Part shown: in pieces, positions 7,637 through 15,771 of the stretch
Layout of the letters: every line of letters begins with the position of its first letter
Numbering within the stretch: the first letter of the stretch is position 1
DNA from: Actinomycetales bacterium
Lineage (GTDB): Bacteria > Actinomycetota > Actinomycetes > Actinomycetales > Dermatophilaceae
Direction of reading: 5' to 3'
DNA: 32,675 nucleotides
NCBI GenBank assembly: GCA_012729695.1
Contig: JAAYCP010000046.1
Coordinates: 1-32,675, forward strand
The notes under the pieces: model-generated
What the model was told of the DNA's origin: nothing
The model's database searches: none
What the model saw: the letters and a program-made list of their open reading frames with translations, nothing else
Program-made: the position numbers and the translations under genes

Positions 7637-9109
7637 ATGGCGAGGCGAATCGCCCCGGAGGACCTCACGTGGCTGCTCATGGATCGCCCCAACAACCGCA
7701 TGCACGTGCACAGCCTCGTCGGCTACGACGAGGTGCCCGACCTCGAGGAGCTGCGCGAGGTCATCATGGAGCGGATGGTGCGCAAGTACCGCCGACTCTC
7801 GCAGGTGCCCGTCCAGATCGACGGTGAGTGGTACTGGGAGGACGACCCCGACTTCTCGATCGAGAACCATGTCCGGCCCGTCGTGCTCGAGGACATGAGC
7901 GAGGAGGGGCTGCGCCGGTACGTGTCGGCCCAGTTCTCCGAGCCCCTCGAGTTCGACAAGCCGCTCTGGGAGATGCAGCTGCTCACCGGGCCGGAAGGCA
8001 CGCGGGGCTACACCTTCAGCCGCTTCCACCACGGCCTCGGCGACGGCATCCGTCTCGTCCAGATGCTCATGGGCGTGTGCGACCCGGTCGAGGGTGCCGC
8101 CCCACCCGTCGTCGGTCGTGGAGGCGAGCACCAGCACCCGCTGGAGCGCGTCCTGCACATCCTCGAGGAGTCGGTCAGCGACACCATCGAGTTCGTCGGG
8201 GTGACCGCCCAGAGCGCTGTCCGGGGTGGGCGCAAGCTCATCTCGACGACGAACCCCCTCGGCCTGGCCCACCACGTGGGCGAGGCCATCGACCTGGTCC
8301 GCAGCCCGGTCCGGCTCGTCGACGCCGTCACTGGACTGGCACCCCTCGACAACGAGCTCTCCAACTCCTGGCGCGAGCTCACGAGGATGCTGCTCTCCGA
8401 CGGTCACGAGGCCGTCGCCTGGTCCGGCCAGGTGGGCATCGACAAGTCCGTCGACTGGCTCGAGGGCTACCCGCTGGAGAAGGTCCGCAGCGCCGCCGAG
8501 ACATACGACTGCACGCTCAACGACGTCATGCTGGCGGCGGTCTCGCTCGCCATCACCGAGTACCTCGAGGAGCGCGGCGTCTTCACGGTCGACCAGCTCT
8601 CCTGGCTCATGCCGGTCTCCCTGATGCCGTTCGACGGCGACCTGCCGGCCAAGCTCGGCAACAAGTTCGCGGTCGTCATGTACTCCATGCCGATCGGGAA
8701 GCACGACCCTGCCGAGGTCATCCGGGAGACGCACGAGCGCTCGATGCGGCTCAAGCACTCCGTCGAGCCGCTCGCCGCCTTCGGGTTCCAGCGGATCATC
8801 GCGGAGTCGCCGCTGCCCATCGCCCGGCGGATCACCGACTACTTCGCCGGCAAGACCGTCGGCCAGCTGAGCAACGTCCCGGGCCCGCGGGTGACGATGT
8901 CGCTCGCCGGCAAGCCGCTGCGCTCCATCCTCGGTTGGGTCCCCACTTCCGGCGACCAGCCGCTCGGCATCTGCCTGTTCAGCTACGCGGGGACCGTCAA
9001 CCTCGGTGTCGCCACCGACGCGCGGATGATCCCCGACCCCACCCACCTCACCGAGCTCATCGAGCGCCAGCTCGACAGACTCGCTGCCGTCTCACCTGCG
9101 TCCTCCTGA
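7637..9109 (+). CDS. Wax ester synthase / diacylglycerol acyltransferase (WS/DGAT)
   Basis: A 490-aa bacterial WS/DGAT, which esterifies a fatty alcohol or diacylglycerol with acyl-CoA to make wax ester or triacylglycerol at the inner membrane or lipid body surface. The catalytic HHxxxDG motif is present as FHHGLGDG (H131, H132, D136). Other family marks are the N-terminal ISPxD-like APEDLTWLLMD, LNDVMLAAVS near 295, LGNKFAVVMY and LSNVPGPRVTM. Length is normal (450-500 aa). AGGAGGGTGACAC gives a strong ribosome site. It is the first gene of a unit with an AAR-like reductase (9 bp gap) and an SDR. That context favours wax-ester rather than only triacylglycerol synthesis, which is inference. 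Confidence 0.94.
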   Translation: MARRIAPEDLTWLLMDRPNNRMHVHSLVGYDEVPDLEELREVIMERMVRKYRRLSQVPVQIDGEWYWEDDPDFSIENHVRPVVLEDMSEEGLRRYVSAQFSEPLEFDKPLWEMQLLTGPEGTRGYTFSRFHHGLGDGIRLVQMLMGVCDPVEGAAPPVVGRGGEHQHPLERVLHILEESVSDTIEFVGVTAQSAVRGGRKLISTTNPLGLAHHVGEAIDLVRSPVRLVDAVTGLAPLDNELSNSWRELTRMLLSDGHEAVAWSGQVGIDKSVDWLEGYPLEKVRSAAETYDCTLNDVMLAAVSLAITEYLEERGVFTVDQLSWLMPVSLMPFDGDLPAKLGNKFAVVMYSMPIGKHDPAEVIRETHERSMRLKHSVEPLAAFGFQRIIAESPLPIARRITDYFAGKTVGQLSNVPGPRVTMSLAGKPLRSILGWVPTSGDQPLGICLFSYAGTVNLGVATDARMIPDPTHLTELIERQLDRLAAVSPASS

Positions 9110-9118
9110 GAGGTTCCC

Positions 9119-11182
9119 ATGTCCCCGCACTCGTCCGACAACGCTCGCAAGGTCATCGTCAACGTCACCTTCCAGAGTAATGAGTGGGACTACGACGAGG
9201 AGGTGACCCTGGCCGGCCAGCCCTACCGGCTCATCCGGGTGGGCACCAGTGGGGACGCCCGGGCGGCGGAGGACCACGTCTGGCGCTGGTCGCTGTCCGC
9301 GGACGCCATCGCCGTCAGCGGTATGCGAGAGGCCCGGGCCGCCGGCCTGTTCAGCGGCGGTGTCGACGACTTCCGCAGGGTCAAGGGCACGACGACCCGG
9401 GTGCCGGTGCGGGACGACTCGCTCCTCGCTGACGTCCTTCAGGAGTGGGCGATCCGCCGGATCCAGACCGAGCTTCCGGGCCACCTGTCGAACGCGCGGG
9501 TCCTCGTCGTCGGCGAGACGACGAGAGAGCGCACCATCAAGGTGCTGCAGGAGTTCACCGAGAACATCCTCTTCGAGAACCCGCGTGACGACCTCGTCCT
9601 GCCCGGCACGTTCAAGACCAACCCCGTCACCTCGACCGCCTCCGAGGCGACCGAGCTCGCCTGGCGCCTCGCGCCCGGCTTCCTCAAGAGCGCCGTCCAC
9701 GCACCCGTGGGCTGGGTCGCCGAGCGCATCGCCAAGCTCGCGGTGAAGGATGCCGACGTCATCATCGGCTCGTTCTCCGAGCTCATGCGCTTCGGTCTGC
9801 CGAACCTGCACGGCAAGACCGTCATCACGAGTGCCGTCTCGGAGGACCGGCTCGAGACCCTGGCCGAGCTCGATGTCGACCTCGTCGTCGACGTGACCCC
9901 GCAGCCGTTCGACTTCGTCGTCGTGCCGGCGGTGCTCGAGGCGATGGTCGCCGCCAACCTGCCCAAGGGCGAGGACGTGACGGGCGAGGCGATCGTGCAG
10001 TTCATCCAGGAGGCCGACCTCGAGCCACGCCTCTTCTGGCCGAACGGCGAGCGTCGCAAGAGCCGCTTCTCCTTCGTCATCCACCCCCTGTCGACCGAGT
10101 ACTTCAAGAACGTCGGCCCGCTCGGGTTCGTCTCCGACATCCCGGGCATGGGGCAGATCGTCGAGAAGGCGGTCGCCTATGTCCCGCCGTTCGTCTACAG
10201 CCACGTCACGGGCATCGTCTCCGCGACCGGTGCCGAGGCCGAGGGCTGGCTCATCTCCGTCGGTGGCACACCGAAGGAGATGCTCGCGCATCCGCCGGAG
10301 TTCACCTACTCACGCCTCCTGGAAGCGGCTGAGCTCTCCCGCCGGCTCGGTGCCCAGATCATGGGCCTGGGTGCCTTCACCAAGGTCGTCGGTGACGCGG
10401 GTGTGACCGTCGCCAAGCAGGCCAGGCTCCCGGTGACGACGGGCAACTCCTACAGCGCCTCCGGTGCCCTGTGGGCCGCGCACGAGGCGGTGCGCCGACT
10501 CGGCATCCTGCCGATCGACGAGGACGGCATCGTCCACGGCAAGACCATGGTCGTCGGCGCCTCCGGCGCCATCGGCTCGGTCTGCGCGCGACTGCTGGCT
10601 CTCGCCTCGGACGAGGTCTGGCTGGTCTCGCCCGAGATGGCCAAGCTCCTGGCGATCAAGGAGGAGATCGAGGCCGAGAACCCGCGGGCCACGGTGCACG
10701 TCGCGATGGACCCCTCGATCGCGCTGTCCGACATGGACCTCATCGTCACCGCGACCTCGGCGGCCGGCCACAAGGTGCTCGACATCATGGATGTCAAGCC
10801 CGGCTGCGTCATCACCGACGTGGCCCGTCCGCTCGACATGTCCGCCGAGGACGTCGCCAAGCGGCCCGACGTGCTCGTCATCGAGTCCGGCGAGATCGAG
10901 CTGCCGGGTACCCCGAAGATGCGCAGCATCGGACTCCCCGACGGAGTCGTGTATGCGTGCCTCGCCGAGACCATCGTCCTCGCCCTCGAGGGTCGGTACG
11001 AGAACTTCACCGTCGGTCGCAACATCGAGTGGGAGAAGGTCAAGGAGATCTACCGGCTCGGCCTCAAGCACGGGATGAAGCTCGCCACGATCTCCGGGGT
11101 CAAGGGCCCCTACACCGACGAGGACTTCGACCGGGTTCGCGAGGCGGCGCTGGCTGCCCGCGCGAACGCAGAAGCTAGCTAG
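9119..11182 (+). CDS. Long acyl-ACP reductase-like (AAR family, COG5322-type) protein with a 300-residue N-terminal extension
   Basis: A 687-aa protein. Its C-terminal half (about 320-670) aligns by eye with cyanobacterial long-chain acyl-ACP reductase. Shared marks are GLGAFTKVVGDAGVTVA (AAR: ALGGFTSIIF), TTGNSYSASG (AAR: TTGNTHTAY), the NADPH loop VVGASGAIGS (G480-G486), YACLAETIVLALEG (AAR: MFACFAEAMLLEFEG) and NFTVGRN (AAR: NFSWGRN). C614 falls exactly where AAR has its essential thioester cysteine (Cys294 of the Synechococcus enzyme). SHVTGIVSATGAEAEGW is typical of the non-cyanobacterial members. The predicted reaction is acyl-ACP or acyl-CoA to fatty aldehyde with NADPH. The N-terminal 310 residues are unrecognised but contain Rossmann-like segments (ARVLVVGETT, DADVIIGSFSELM). 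It sits between wax synthase and SDR. An alternative is reduction of another thioester. Confidence 0.82.
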   Translation: MSPHSSDNARKVIVNVTFQSNEWDYDEEVTLAGQPYRLIRVGTSGDARAAEDHVWRWSLSADAIAVSGMREARAAGLFSGGVDDFRRVKGTTTRVPVRDDSLLADVLQEWAIRRIQTELPGHLSNARVLVVGETTRERTIKVLQEFTENILFENPRDDLVLPGTFKTNPVTSTASEATELAWRLAPGFLKSAVHAPVGWVAERIAKLAVKDADVIIGSFSELMRFGLPNLHGKTVITSAVSEDRLETLAELDVDLVVDVTPQPFDFVVVPAVLEAMVAANLPKGEDVTGEAIVQFIQEADLEPRLFWPNGERRKSRFSFVIHPLSTEYFKNVGPLGFVSDIPGMGQIVEKAVAYVPPFVYSHVTGIVSATGAEAEGWLISVGGTPKEMLAHPPEFTYSRLLEAAELSRRLGAQIMGLGAFTKVVGDAGVTVAKQARLPVTTGNSYSASGALWAAHEAVRRLGILPIDEDGIVHGKTMVVGASGAIGSVCARLLALASDEVWLVSPEMAKLLAIKEEIEAENPRATVHVAMDPSIALSDMDLIVTATSAAGHKVLDIMDVKPGCVITDVARPLDMSAEDVAKRPDVLVIESGEIELPGTPKMRSIGLPDGVVYACLAETIVLALEGRYENFTVGRNIEWEKVKEIYRLGLKHGMKLATISGVKGPYTDEDFDRVREAALAARANAEAS

Positions 11183-11191
11183 GAGCACACG

Positions 11192-12082
11192 ATGAAGTCA
11201 GTGAGTGGCAAGAACGTCCTCATCACCGGCGGCGCGATGGGGATGGGGCGGCTCTTCGCCGAGCGCGCCGTCGCCGAGGGCGCGGCCACCGTCATCCTCT
11301 GGGACGTCAACGAGCTCGCCCTCAACGAGACCCTTGACGACCTGGCGGACGGACCCACGGAGGTCGTCGGCTTCGTCGTCGACGTGGCGGACCAGGACGA
11401 GATCATGACGACGGCGGACCAGGTGCTCGAGGAGTACCAGCGCGTCGACATCCTCATCAACAACGCGGGGATCGTGCGCGGCAACCAGTACTTCTGGGAG
11501 ACCGATCCCGACCGCGACACCCGCGCGACGATCGAGGTCAACACACTGGCGCCGATGTTCGTCGCCCACGCCTTCCTGCCCAGCATGATCGACGCGCCGG
11601 GCGACACCCGGCTGCTCAACCTGGCGTCCGCAGCCGGCTTCACCCCGAACCCGCGGATGGCGGCGTATGCGGCGAGCAAGTGGGCGGTCATCGGCTGGTC
11701 GGACTCGGTCCGGCTCGAGCTCAAGCAGGCCCACATCGAGCACGTCAAGGTGACGACGGTGTGCCCGTACTACGTGCGCACCGGCATGTTCGAGGGGGCC
11801 AAGTCGGCGCCGCTGCTGCCCATCCTCGACCCGGCGGAGGTCGTCGAGGAGGCGTGGAGCGCGATGCTCGCCGGCAGCCCCTTCGTCGTCCTGCCGAAGA
11901 CCGTCATGCTGAGCGAGGTGCTCAAGGGCGTCATCCCCATCGGCCTGCGCGACTTCATCGCCGACCACGTCATCGGCGTCTATCACACGATGGAGGACTT
12001 CGTCGGTCGGGAGGGCGAGAAGCCGAAGGCCGACCGCAAGGCCGGTCGGAAGACTGCGGGGAAGGCGTCGAAGACCTCGTGA
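11192..12082 (+). CDS. SDR-family oxidoreductase, candidate fatty aldehyde/alcohol dehydrogenase
   Basis: A 296-aa classical-type short-chain dehydrogenase with TGGAMGMG cofactor loop (12-19), INNAG near 90, LNLASAAG serine segment and Y159-x3-K163 (YAASK). The C-terminal hydrophobic part (LSEVLKGVIPIGLRDF) resembles the SDR16C/retinol-dehydrogenase-like group, whose substrates are long hydrophobic alcohols and aldehydes. The last ~22 residues are a Lys/Ala/Arg-rich tail (EKPKADRKAGRKTAGKASKTS). Its ATG follows the AAR-like stop by 9 bp with AGGAGCAC as ribosome site. In this setting the likely reaction is fatty aldehyde to fatty alcohol feeding the wax synthase (inference from context). Confidence 0.88.
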   Translation: MKSVSGKNVLITGGAMGMGRLFAERAVAEGAATVILWDVNELALNETLDDLADGPTEVVGFVVDVADQDEIMTTADQVLEEYQRVDILINNAGIVRGNQYFWETDPDRDTRATIEVNTLAPMFVAHAFLPSMIDAPGDTRLLNLASAAGFTPNPRMAAYAASKWAVIGWSDSVRLELKQAHIEHVKVTTVCPYYVRTGMFEGAKSAPLLPILDPAEVVEEAWSAMLAGSPFVVLPKTVMLSEVLKGVIPIGLRDFIADHVIGVYHTMEDFVGREGEKPKADRKAGRKTAGKASKTS

Positions 12083-13278
12083 CGGTCGCCTCTGCGGCAC
12101 GCACCGTCACCGATGCCGAGCGTCGCGCCCGGCTCGCGATCCGGCACGCCCTGGCCCCCGCATACCGGCTGGGGAGCGTGGAGGACGTGGCGGCGGCCAT
12201 GGTCTGTCTCCACGCGACCGAGCCGCCGACGGTCCACCTCGCCGTCGCCGCCCGCAGCGACCGCACGGTCGACGACGTCGAGGCGAGCCTGTATGTGTCG
12301 CGCACCGTCGTCAAGCAGCTCGCCATGCGTAGGACGCTCTTCGCGTTCCCCCGCGAGCTGCTCCCGCTCGTCCTGGGCAGCGCGAGCGCCCGGGTCGCGC
12401 AGCAGCAACGCCGGCTCCTCGCGAAGGATGTCGAGAAGTACGGTGTCGCGGACGACGGGGCAGCCTGGGTGGAGCGCGCGTGCGTAGCGGTCCTGGAGCG
12501 ACTCTCCACCGGGGAGGCGTTGCAGGCCAAGGAGATCCGCGAGCAGGTGCCCGAGGTCGACGGTCGCATGCACTACGCGCGGGGGAAGTCCTACGGCGGC
12601 TCCCTCCCGGTCGCGCCACGACTCCTCACCCTGCTCGGCGCCGAGGGCCACATCATGCGCGCGGAGAACGCTGGACACTGGCGGACCTCGCGGCCGGCCT
12701 GGGTGAGCACCCGGACGTGGCTCGGCGCGGAGCCGGAGCCCACCGATGAGCGGACCGGGTACGCCGAGCTGGTCCGACGCTGGTTGGACCGCTTCGGGCC
12801 GGGCACCGAGGACGACCTCGTGTGGTGGCTCGGCGCCACGAAGTCCGCTGTGCGACAGGCGATTGCCGACATCGGCGCCGTTCCCGTCAGCCTCGAGACC
12901 GGGCAGACCGGCTGGTTGCTGGCGGAAGACCTCGACGAGGTGGAGGATCCCGGCGACTGGGCCGCCCTCCTGCCCGTGCTCGATCCGACGGCGATGGGCT
13001 GGAAGTCGCGGGGCTTCTACTTCGACCCGGCGCACGTGCCCTACCTCATGGACACGAACGGCAATATCGGGACTACCGCGTGGTGGAACGGCCGGATCGT
13101 CGGTGGCTGGGTGCAGGACGAGGGTGGTCGGGTCCGGGTCGTCCTGCACGGGGACCCCGGCGCCCGGGTCCGTGGCGCGCTCGATGAGGAGGCCGAGCGG
13201 CTCACCGCGTTCTTCGGCGGGGTGGTCATCAGCTCGGTCTACAAGTCCCACCTCATGAAGGGTGAGCCGCTGCCGTAG
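12079..13278 (+). CDS. Winged-helix DNA-binding domain protein (HTH_42, AlkZ/YcaQ-like)
   Basis: A 399-aa protein of the HTH_42 family, which includes the DNA glycosylases AlkZ, AlkX and YcaQ. Supporting segments are AYRLGSVEDVAAAMVCLHATEPPTVHLAVAAR, VVKQLAMRRTLFAFPRELL, PAWVSTRTWLG, GPGTEDDLVWWLGATKSAVRQA, LLPVLDPTAMGWKSRGFYFD and NGNIGTTAWWNGRIVGGW. In characterised AlkZ proteins a Q-phi-Q motif at the position corresponding to LHATEP does the catalysis; here I see no QxQ, so glycosylase activity is doubtful. The GTG at 12079 forms a GTGA overlap with the SDR stop, indicating translational coupling. Its role in a lipid operon is unclear; it may be a passenger. Confidence 0.87.
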   Translation: MTVASAARTVTDAERRARLAIRHALAPAYRLGSVEDVAAAMVCLHATEPPTVHLAVAARSDRTVDDVEASLYVSRTVVKQLAMRRTLFAFPRELLPLVLGSASARVAQQQRRLLAKDVEKYGVADDGAAWVERACVAVLERLSTGEALQAKEIREQVPEVDGRMHYARGKSYGGSLPVAPRLLTLLGAEGHIMRAENAGHWRTSRPAWVSTRTWLGAEPEPTDERTGYAELVRRWLDRFGPGTEDDLVWWLGATKSAVRQAIADIGAVPVSLETGQTGWLLAEDLDEVEDPGDWAALLPVLDPTAMGWKSRGFYFDPAHVPYLMDTNGNIGTTAWWNGRIVGGWVQDEGGRVRVVLHGDPGARVRGALDEEAERLTAFFGGVVISSVYKSHLMKGEPLP

Positions 13279-13279
13279 C

Positions 13280-13295
13280 TCCCCCGATCAGGGGA
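13280..13295 (+). terminator. Possible weak terminator hairpin
   Basis: TCCCC (13280-13284) and GGGGA (13291-13295) can pair around a 6-base loop directly after the winged-helix gene stop. There is no T-tract and the stem is only 5 bp, so this is a tentative end for the wax-synthase transcript. Confidence 0.25.
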
Positions 13296-13367
13296 ATAGC
13301 CCGCGCGACCGCCGTTGTTGGAGCCTGATCCACGACAAGACCGGCCCAGTGAAGAACGGAGTGCCCC

Positions 13368-13958
13368 TTGCCCGTGCACGCTCAGACCCGCCGCCTCCTC
13401 GATCTCGGCCTCCAGGTCGATGCAGACCCCGGACCCCCTCCCACGGAGGACGCGATCCTCGCCGTCCACCACGAGGTGGTGCCCGCGGCCGACCTCGCGG
13501 TGCTCCTGCGCAGAGGTGACAAGCCGGGCTTCGTCAACGTCGACATGCCCGACCTCGCCGAGTTCGTGCCGGTCCCGGAGGTGACCATTCCGAACCGGCC
13601 GCTGTACTGGCTGGTGGGCATCGACCGCGGTGACGACCTGCAGAGCTGGAGCCCGGAGGAGGCCGCTCCTGAGCTTGCCTCCCGTGGACGCAGCCCCTTG
13701 ACGGTCCACGAGGGCATCAGCTGGCTCCTCCAGCGACCCGAGGTCCTCGAGCCGAGCTCCTGCTTCATGACGATCGCCTCGCGCAAGCCGAAGGCGCGAC
13801 CCAAGGGCGCCTACGACGCCCGCACCCCCGCGATCTGGATCAGCGGTGGCACGGGCCGCGACGGTCGGGAGACCAAGGGTGCTCCGAAGGTCGGTTGGTG
13901 CTGGTGGCGCAACCGGCACACCTGGCTGGGGTTCGCGTCGGTGACTCGCCGGGTCTGA
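13368..13958 (+). CDS. DUF5701 family protein
   Basis: A 196-aa protein of unknown function that I recognise as DUF5701. The family signature is clear: FVPVPEVTIPNRPLYWLVGIDRGDD, GRSPLTVHEGISWLLQRPEVLE, CFMTIASRKP, PAIWISGGTGRDGRE and APKVGWCWWRNRHTWLGFASV. No membrane segment or signal peptide is visible. No catalytic motif is known to me. The start is either TTG at 13368, with ACGGAG 7 bases upstream, or the in-frame GTG at 13374; I took the TTG on spacing. It follows the wax operon by 89 bp and precedes the GH13 gene by 28 bp; a functional link to either is not evident. Confidence 0.85.
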   Translation: MPVHAQTRRLLDLGLQVDADPGPPPTEDAILAVHHEVVPAADLAVLLRRGDKPGFVNVDMPDLAEFVPVPEVTIPNRPLYWLVGIDRGDDLQSWSPEEAAPELASRGRSPLTVHEGISWLLQRPEVLEPSSCFMTIASRKPKARPKGAYDARTPAIWISGGTGRDGRETKGAPKVGWCWWRNRHTWLGFASVTRRV

Positions 13959-13986
13959 CGCCCCACCAGGTGGCAGGGTGGAGGCC

Positions 13987-15609
13987 ATGGCTGATCTCGA
14001 GAGAACCGGAAGGTCCTGGCTGACCGACGCCGTCATCTACGGCATCTACCCGCAGTCGTTCCAGGACAGCAACGGTGACGGCATCGGTGACCTGCGCGGA
14101 GTCATCGACCGGCTCGACTACATCGTCTCGCTCGGTGTGGACGCCATCTGGTTCAACCCGTGCTTCGTCTCACCTTTCCACGATGCCGGCTACGACGTGG
14201 CCGACTACCTGCGGATCGCGCCACGGTACGGCACCAACGACGACCTCGTGGAGCTGGTCGAGAAGGCCGGGCAGCGTGGGATCAGGATCCTCCTCGACCT
14301 CGTCGTCGGCCACACCTCGATCGAGCACGAGTGGTTCCGGACCGAGCTCGCCGCGGACGGGCCCCACCCCGAGGGCGACCGGTACATCTGGCGCACGGAC
14401 GAGCCGGAGCGCGGGTGGGAGAGCGACCTGCCCGGCACCCCGCAGTGGGTCCGCTCACCGGGCCCGAGGCAGGGGTGGTACCTGAAGAACTTCTACGACG
14501 AGCAGCCGGCCCTCAACTTCGGCTGGGTGAGGACCGACCCGGCACAGCCGTGGCGCGACCCCGTCGACGGGCCAGGTCCCAAGCGAAACCGGCAGGCACT
14601 GAAGGAGATCCTCGACTTCTGGCTCAGCAAGGGGGTCGCCGGTTTCCGGGTCGACATGGCCTTCTCGCTCGTCAAGGACGAGGGTCTGCGTGACGGGGTG
14701 CTCGCCTCGGCCGCCATCTGGCAGGAGCTGCGCGAGTGGCTGGACGACGCATACCCCGACGCCGTCCTCATCCCGGAGGGGGAGGAGCCGCGGACCGGTG
14801 CCCGGCTCGCCTTCGACGCCGACTTCATGCTCGTCATCTACGCCCCCCACGCGAGCCTCTTCGACAACCACTCCGCGGGCCGGCTCCCGTGGCACGAGCC
14901 GCGTCCCGCGTTCTTCGATGCCGCAGGCGAGGGGTCGACGGAGCTCTTCCTCGACACCTGGGCGCACCTGCGGGAGGTCGACCCGCAGCGGAGCATCCTC
15001 CTCGCCACGGCCGACCACGACTTCACCCGGCTGCGCTCCGGCCGCGCTCCGGAGGAGCTCGGCGCCGCGCTCACCTTCCTCTTCACGTGGGGGAGCGTGC
15101 CGAGCCTGTACTACGGCGACGAGATCGGTATGCGCTACCTGCCCGACCTGCCGAACGTCGAGGGAGCGATCTGCAGCCCGCTCTACAACCGCGCCGGCTG
15201 CCGGACCCCGATGCAGTGGGACGACGGCCCGAACGCCGGCTTCTCAGCAGCGCCGGCCGACTCGCTCTACCTGCCGATCGACCCCGACCCGGACCGCCCG
15301 ACGGTCGCCGCGCAGGACGGGGTTCCTGGCTCGACGCTCACCCTGGTCCGTGAGCTGCTCGCCCTGCGGCGTCGCACGCCGGCTCTCCAGGGGCAGGCGC
15401 CGACGACGGTGGTCAACCCGGGCTACCCGTTCGCCTGGCTACGCGGCGAGGACCATCTCGTCGTCGTCAATCCCCGCCGCGAGCCGGCGACGCTGGAGAC
15501 CGACCAGGCCGAGGGCATGGAAGTCCTGTTCGGCTCCGGATGCGACGTCACGGGCGACCGGATCGAGCTCGACGGCTTCGGCTACGGGATCCTCGGCCGG
15601 TCACGCTGA
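13987..15609 (+). CDS. GH13 alpha-amylase-family enzyme (alpha-glucosidase/trehalose synthase-like)
   Basis: A 540-aa GH13 (beta/alpha)8-barrel protein acting on alpha-glucosidic bonds, without a signal peptide and so probably cytosolic. The opening WLTDAVIYGIYPQSFQDSNGDGIGDLRG is classic. The catalytic residues are nucleophile D223 (GFRVDMAF), acid/base E264 (VLIPEGEEP) and D345 after H344 (ATADHDFTR). Two conserved regions deviate: region I reads DLVVGHTS where most have DLVVNHTS, and region IV has ADHD where most have NHD. SLYYGDEIGM and CRTPMQWDDGPNAGFS are typical of the trehalose synthase/oligo-1,6-glucosidase branch. The substrate is undetermined. I prefer the ATG at 13987 over the in-frame GTG at 13978 because an AGGG lies 8-9 bases upstream. 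Confidence 0.92.
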   Translation: MADLERTGRSWLTDAVIYGIYPQSFQDSNGDGIGDLRGVIDRLDYIVSLGVDAIWFNPCFVSPFHDAGYDVADYLRIAPRYGTNDDLVELVEKAGQRGIRILLDLVVGHTSIEHEWFRTELAADGPHPEGDRYIWRTDEPERGWESDLPGTPQWVRSPGPRQGWYLKNFYDEQPALNFGWVRTDPAQPWRDPVDGPGPKRNRQALKEILDFWLSKGVAGFRVDMAFSLVKDEGLRDGVLASAAIWQELREWLDDAYPDAVLIPEGEEPRTGARLAFDADFMLVIYAPHASLFDNHSAGRLPWHEPRPAFFDAAGEGSTELFLDTWAHLREVDPQRSILLATADHDFTRLRSGRAPEELGAALTFLFTWGSVPSLYYGDEIGMRYLPDLPNVEGAICSPLYNRAGCRTPMQWDDGPNAGFSAAPADSLYLPIDPDPDRPTVAAQDGVPGSTLTLVRELLALRRRTPALQGQAPTTVVNPGYPFAWLRGEDHLVVVNPRREPATLETDQAEGMEVLFGSGCDVTGDRIELDGFGYGILGRSR

Positions 15610-15621
15610 AGGAGGAGCACC

Positions 15622-15771
15622 ATGCCGAACAACGTGGTGCTGAGCGTTCGCGAGGTCAGACCGGGCGACAGTCGTGCCCGCAGCTGCTGTCGTGCGTATG
15701 CGCTGCCTGGGTCCCGCTCGCGGCCTCCGCATGGTCGGCGGGCCGGTGGAGGACGGCCTTGGCCGGGGTGA
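15622..15771 (+). CDS. Possible 49-codon ORF with strong ribosome site, antisense to the PPOX gene
   Basis: An excellent ribosome site (AAGGAGGAGCACC) sits in front of an ATG directly after the GH13 stop. The frame runs 49 codons (MPNNVVLSVREVRPGD...) and then becomes Arg/Gly/Pro-rich and antisense to the PPOX gene, which is how non-coding antisense frames look in such DNA. It may be the stub of a gene whose body was lost, a small leader, or chance. I do not recognise the peptide. Confidence 0.2.
   Translation: MPNNVVLSVREVRPGDSRARSCCRAYALPGSRSRPPHGRRAGGGRPWPG

Noticed and set aside
7577..9046. Long minus-strand open frame (489 codons) opposite the wax synthase
   Set aside because: It is a GC-skewed antisense shadow with Asp/Val/Arg/Leu-rich composition and no recognisable domain; the plus strand encodes a clear WS/DGAT.
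9092..10291. Minus-strand frame of 399 codons opposite the AAR-like gene
   Set aside because: No domain, charged repetitive composition, and complete overlap with a gene that has conserved catalytic motifs.
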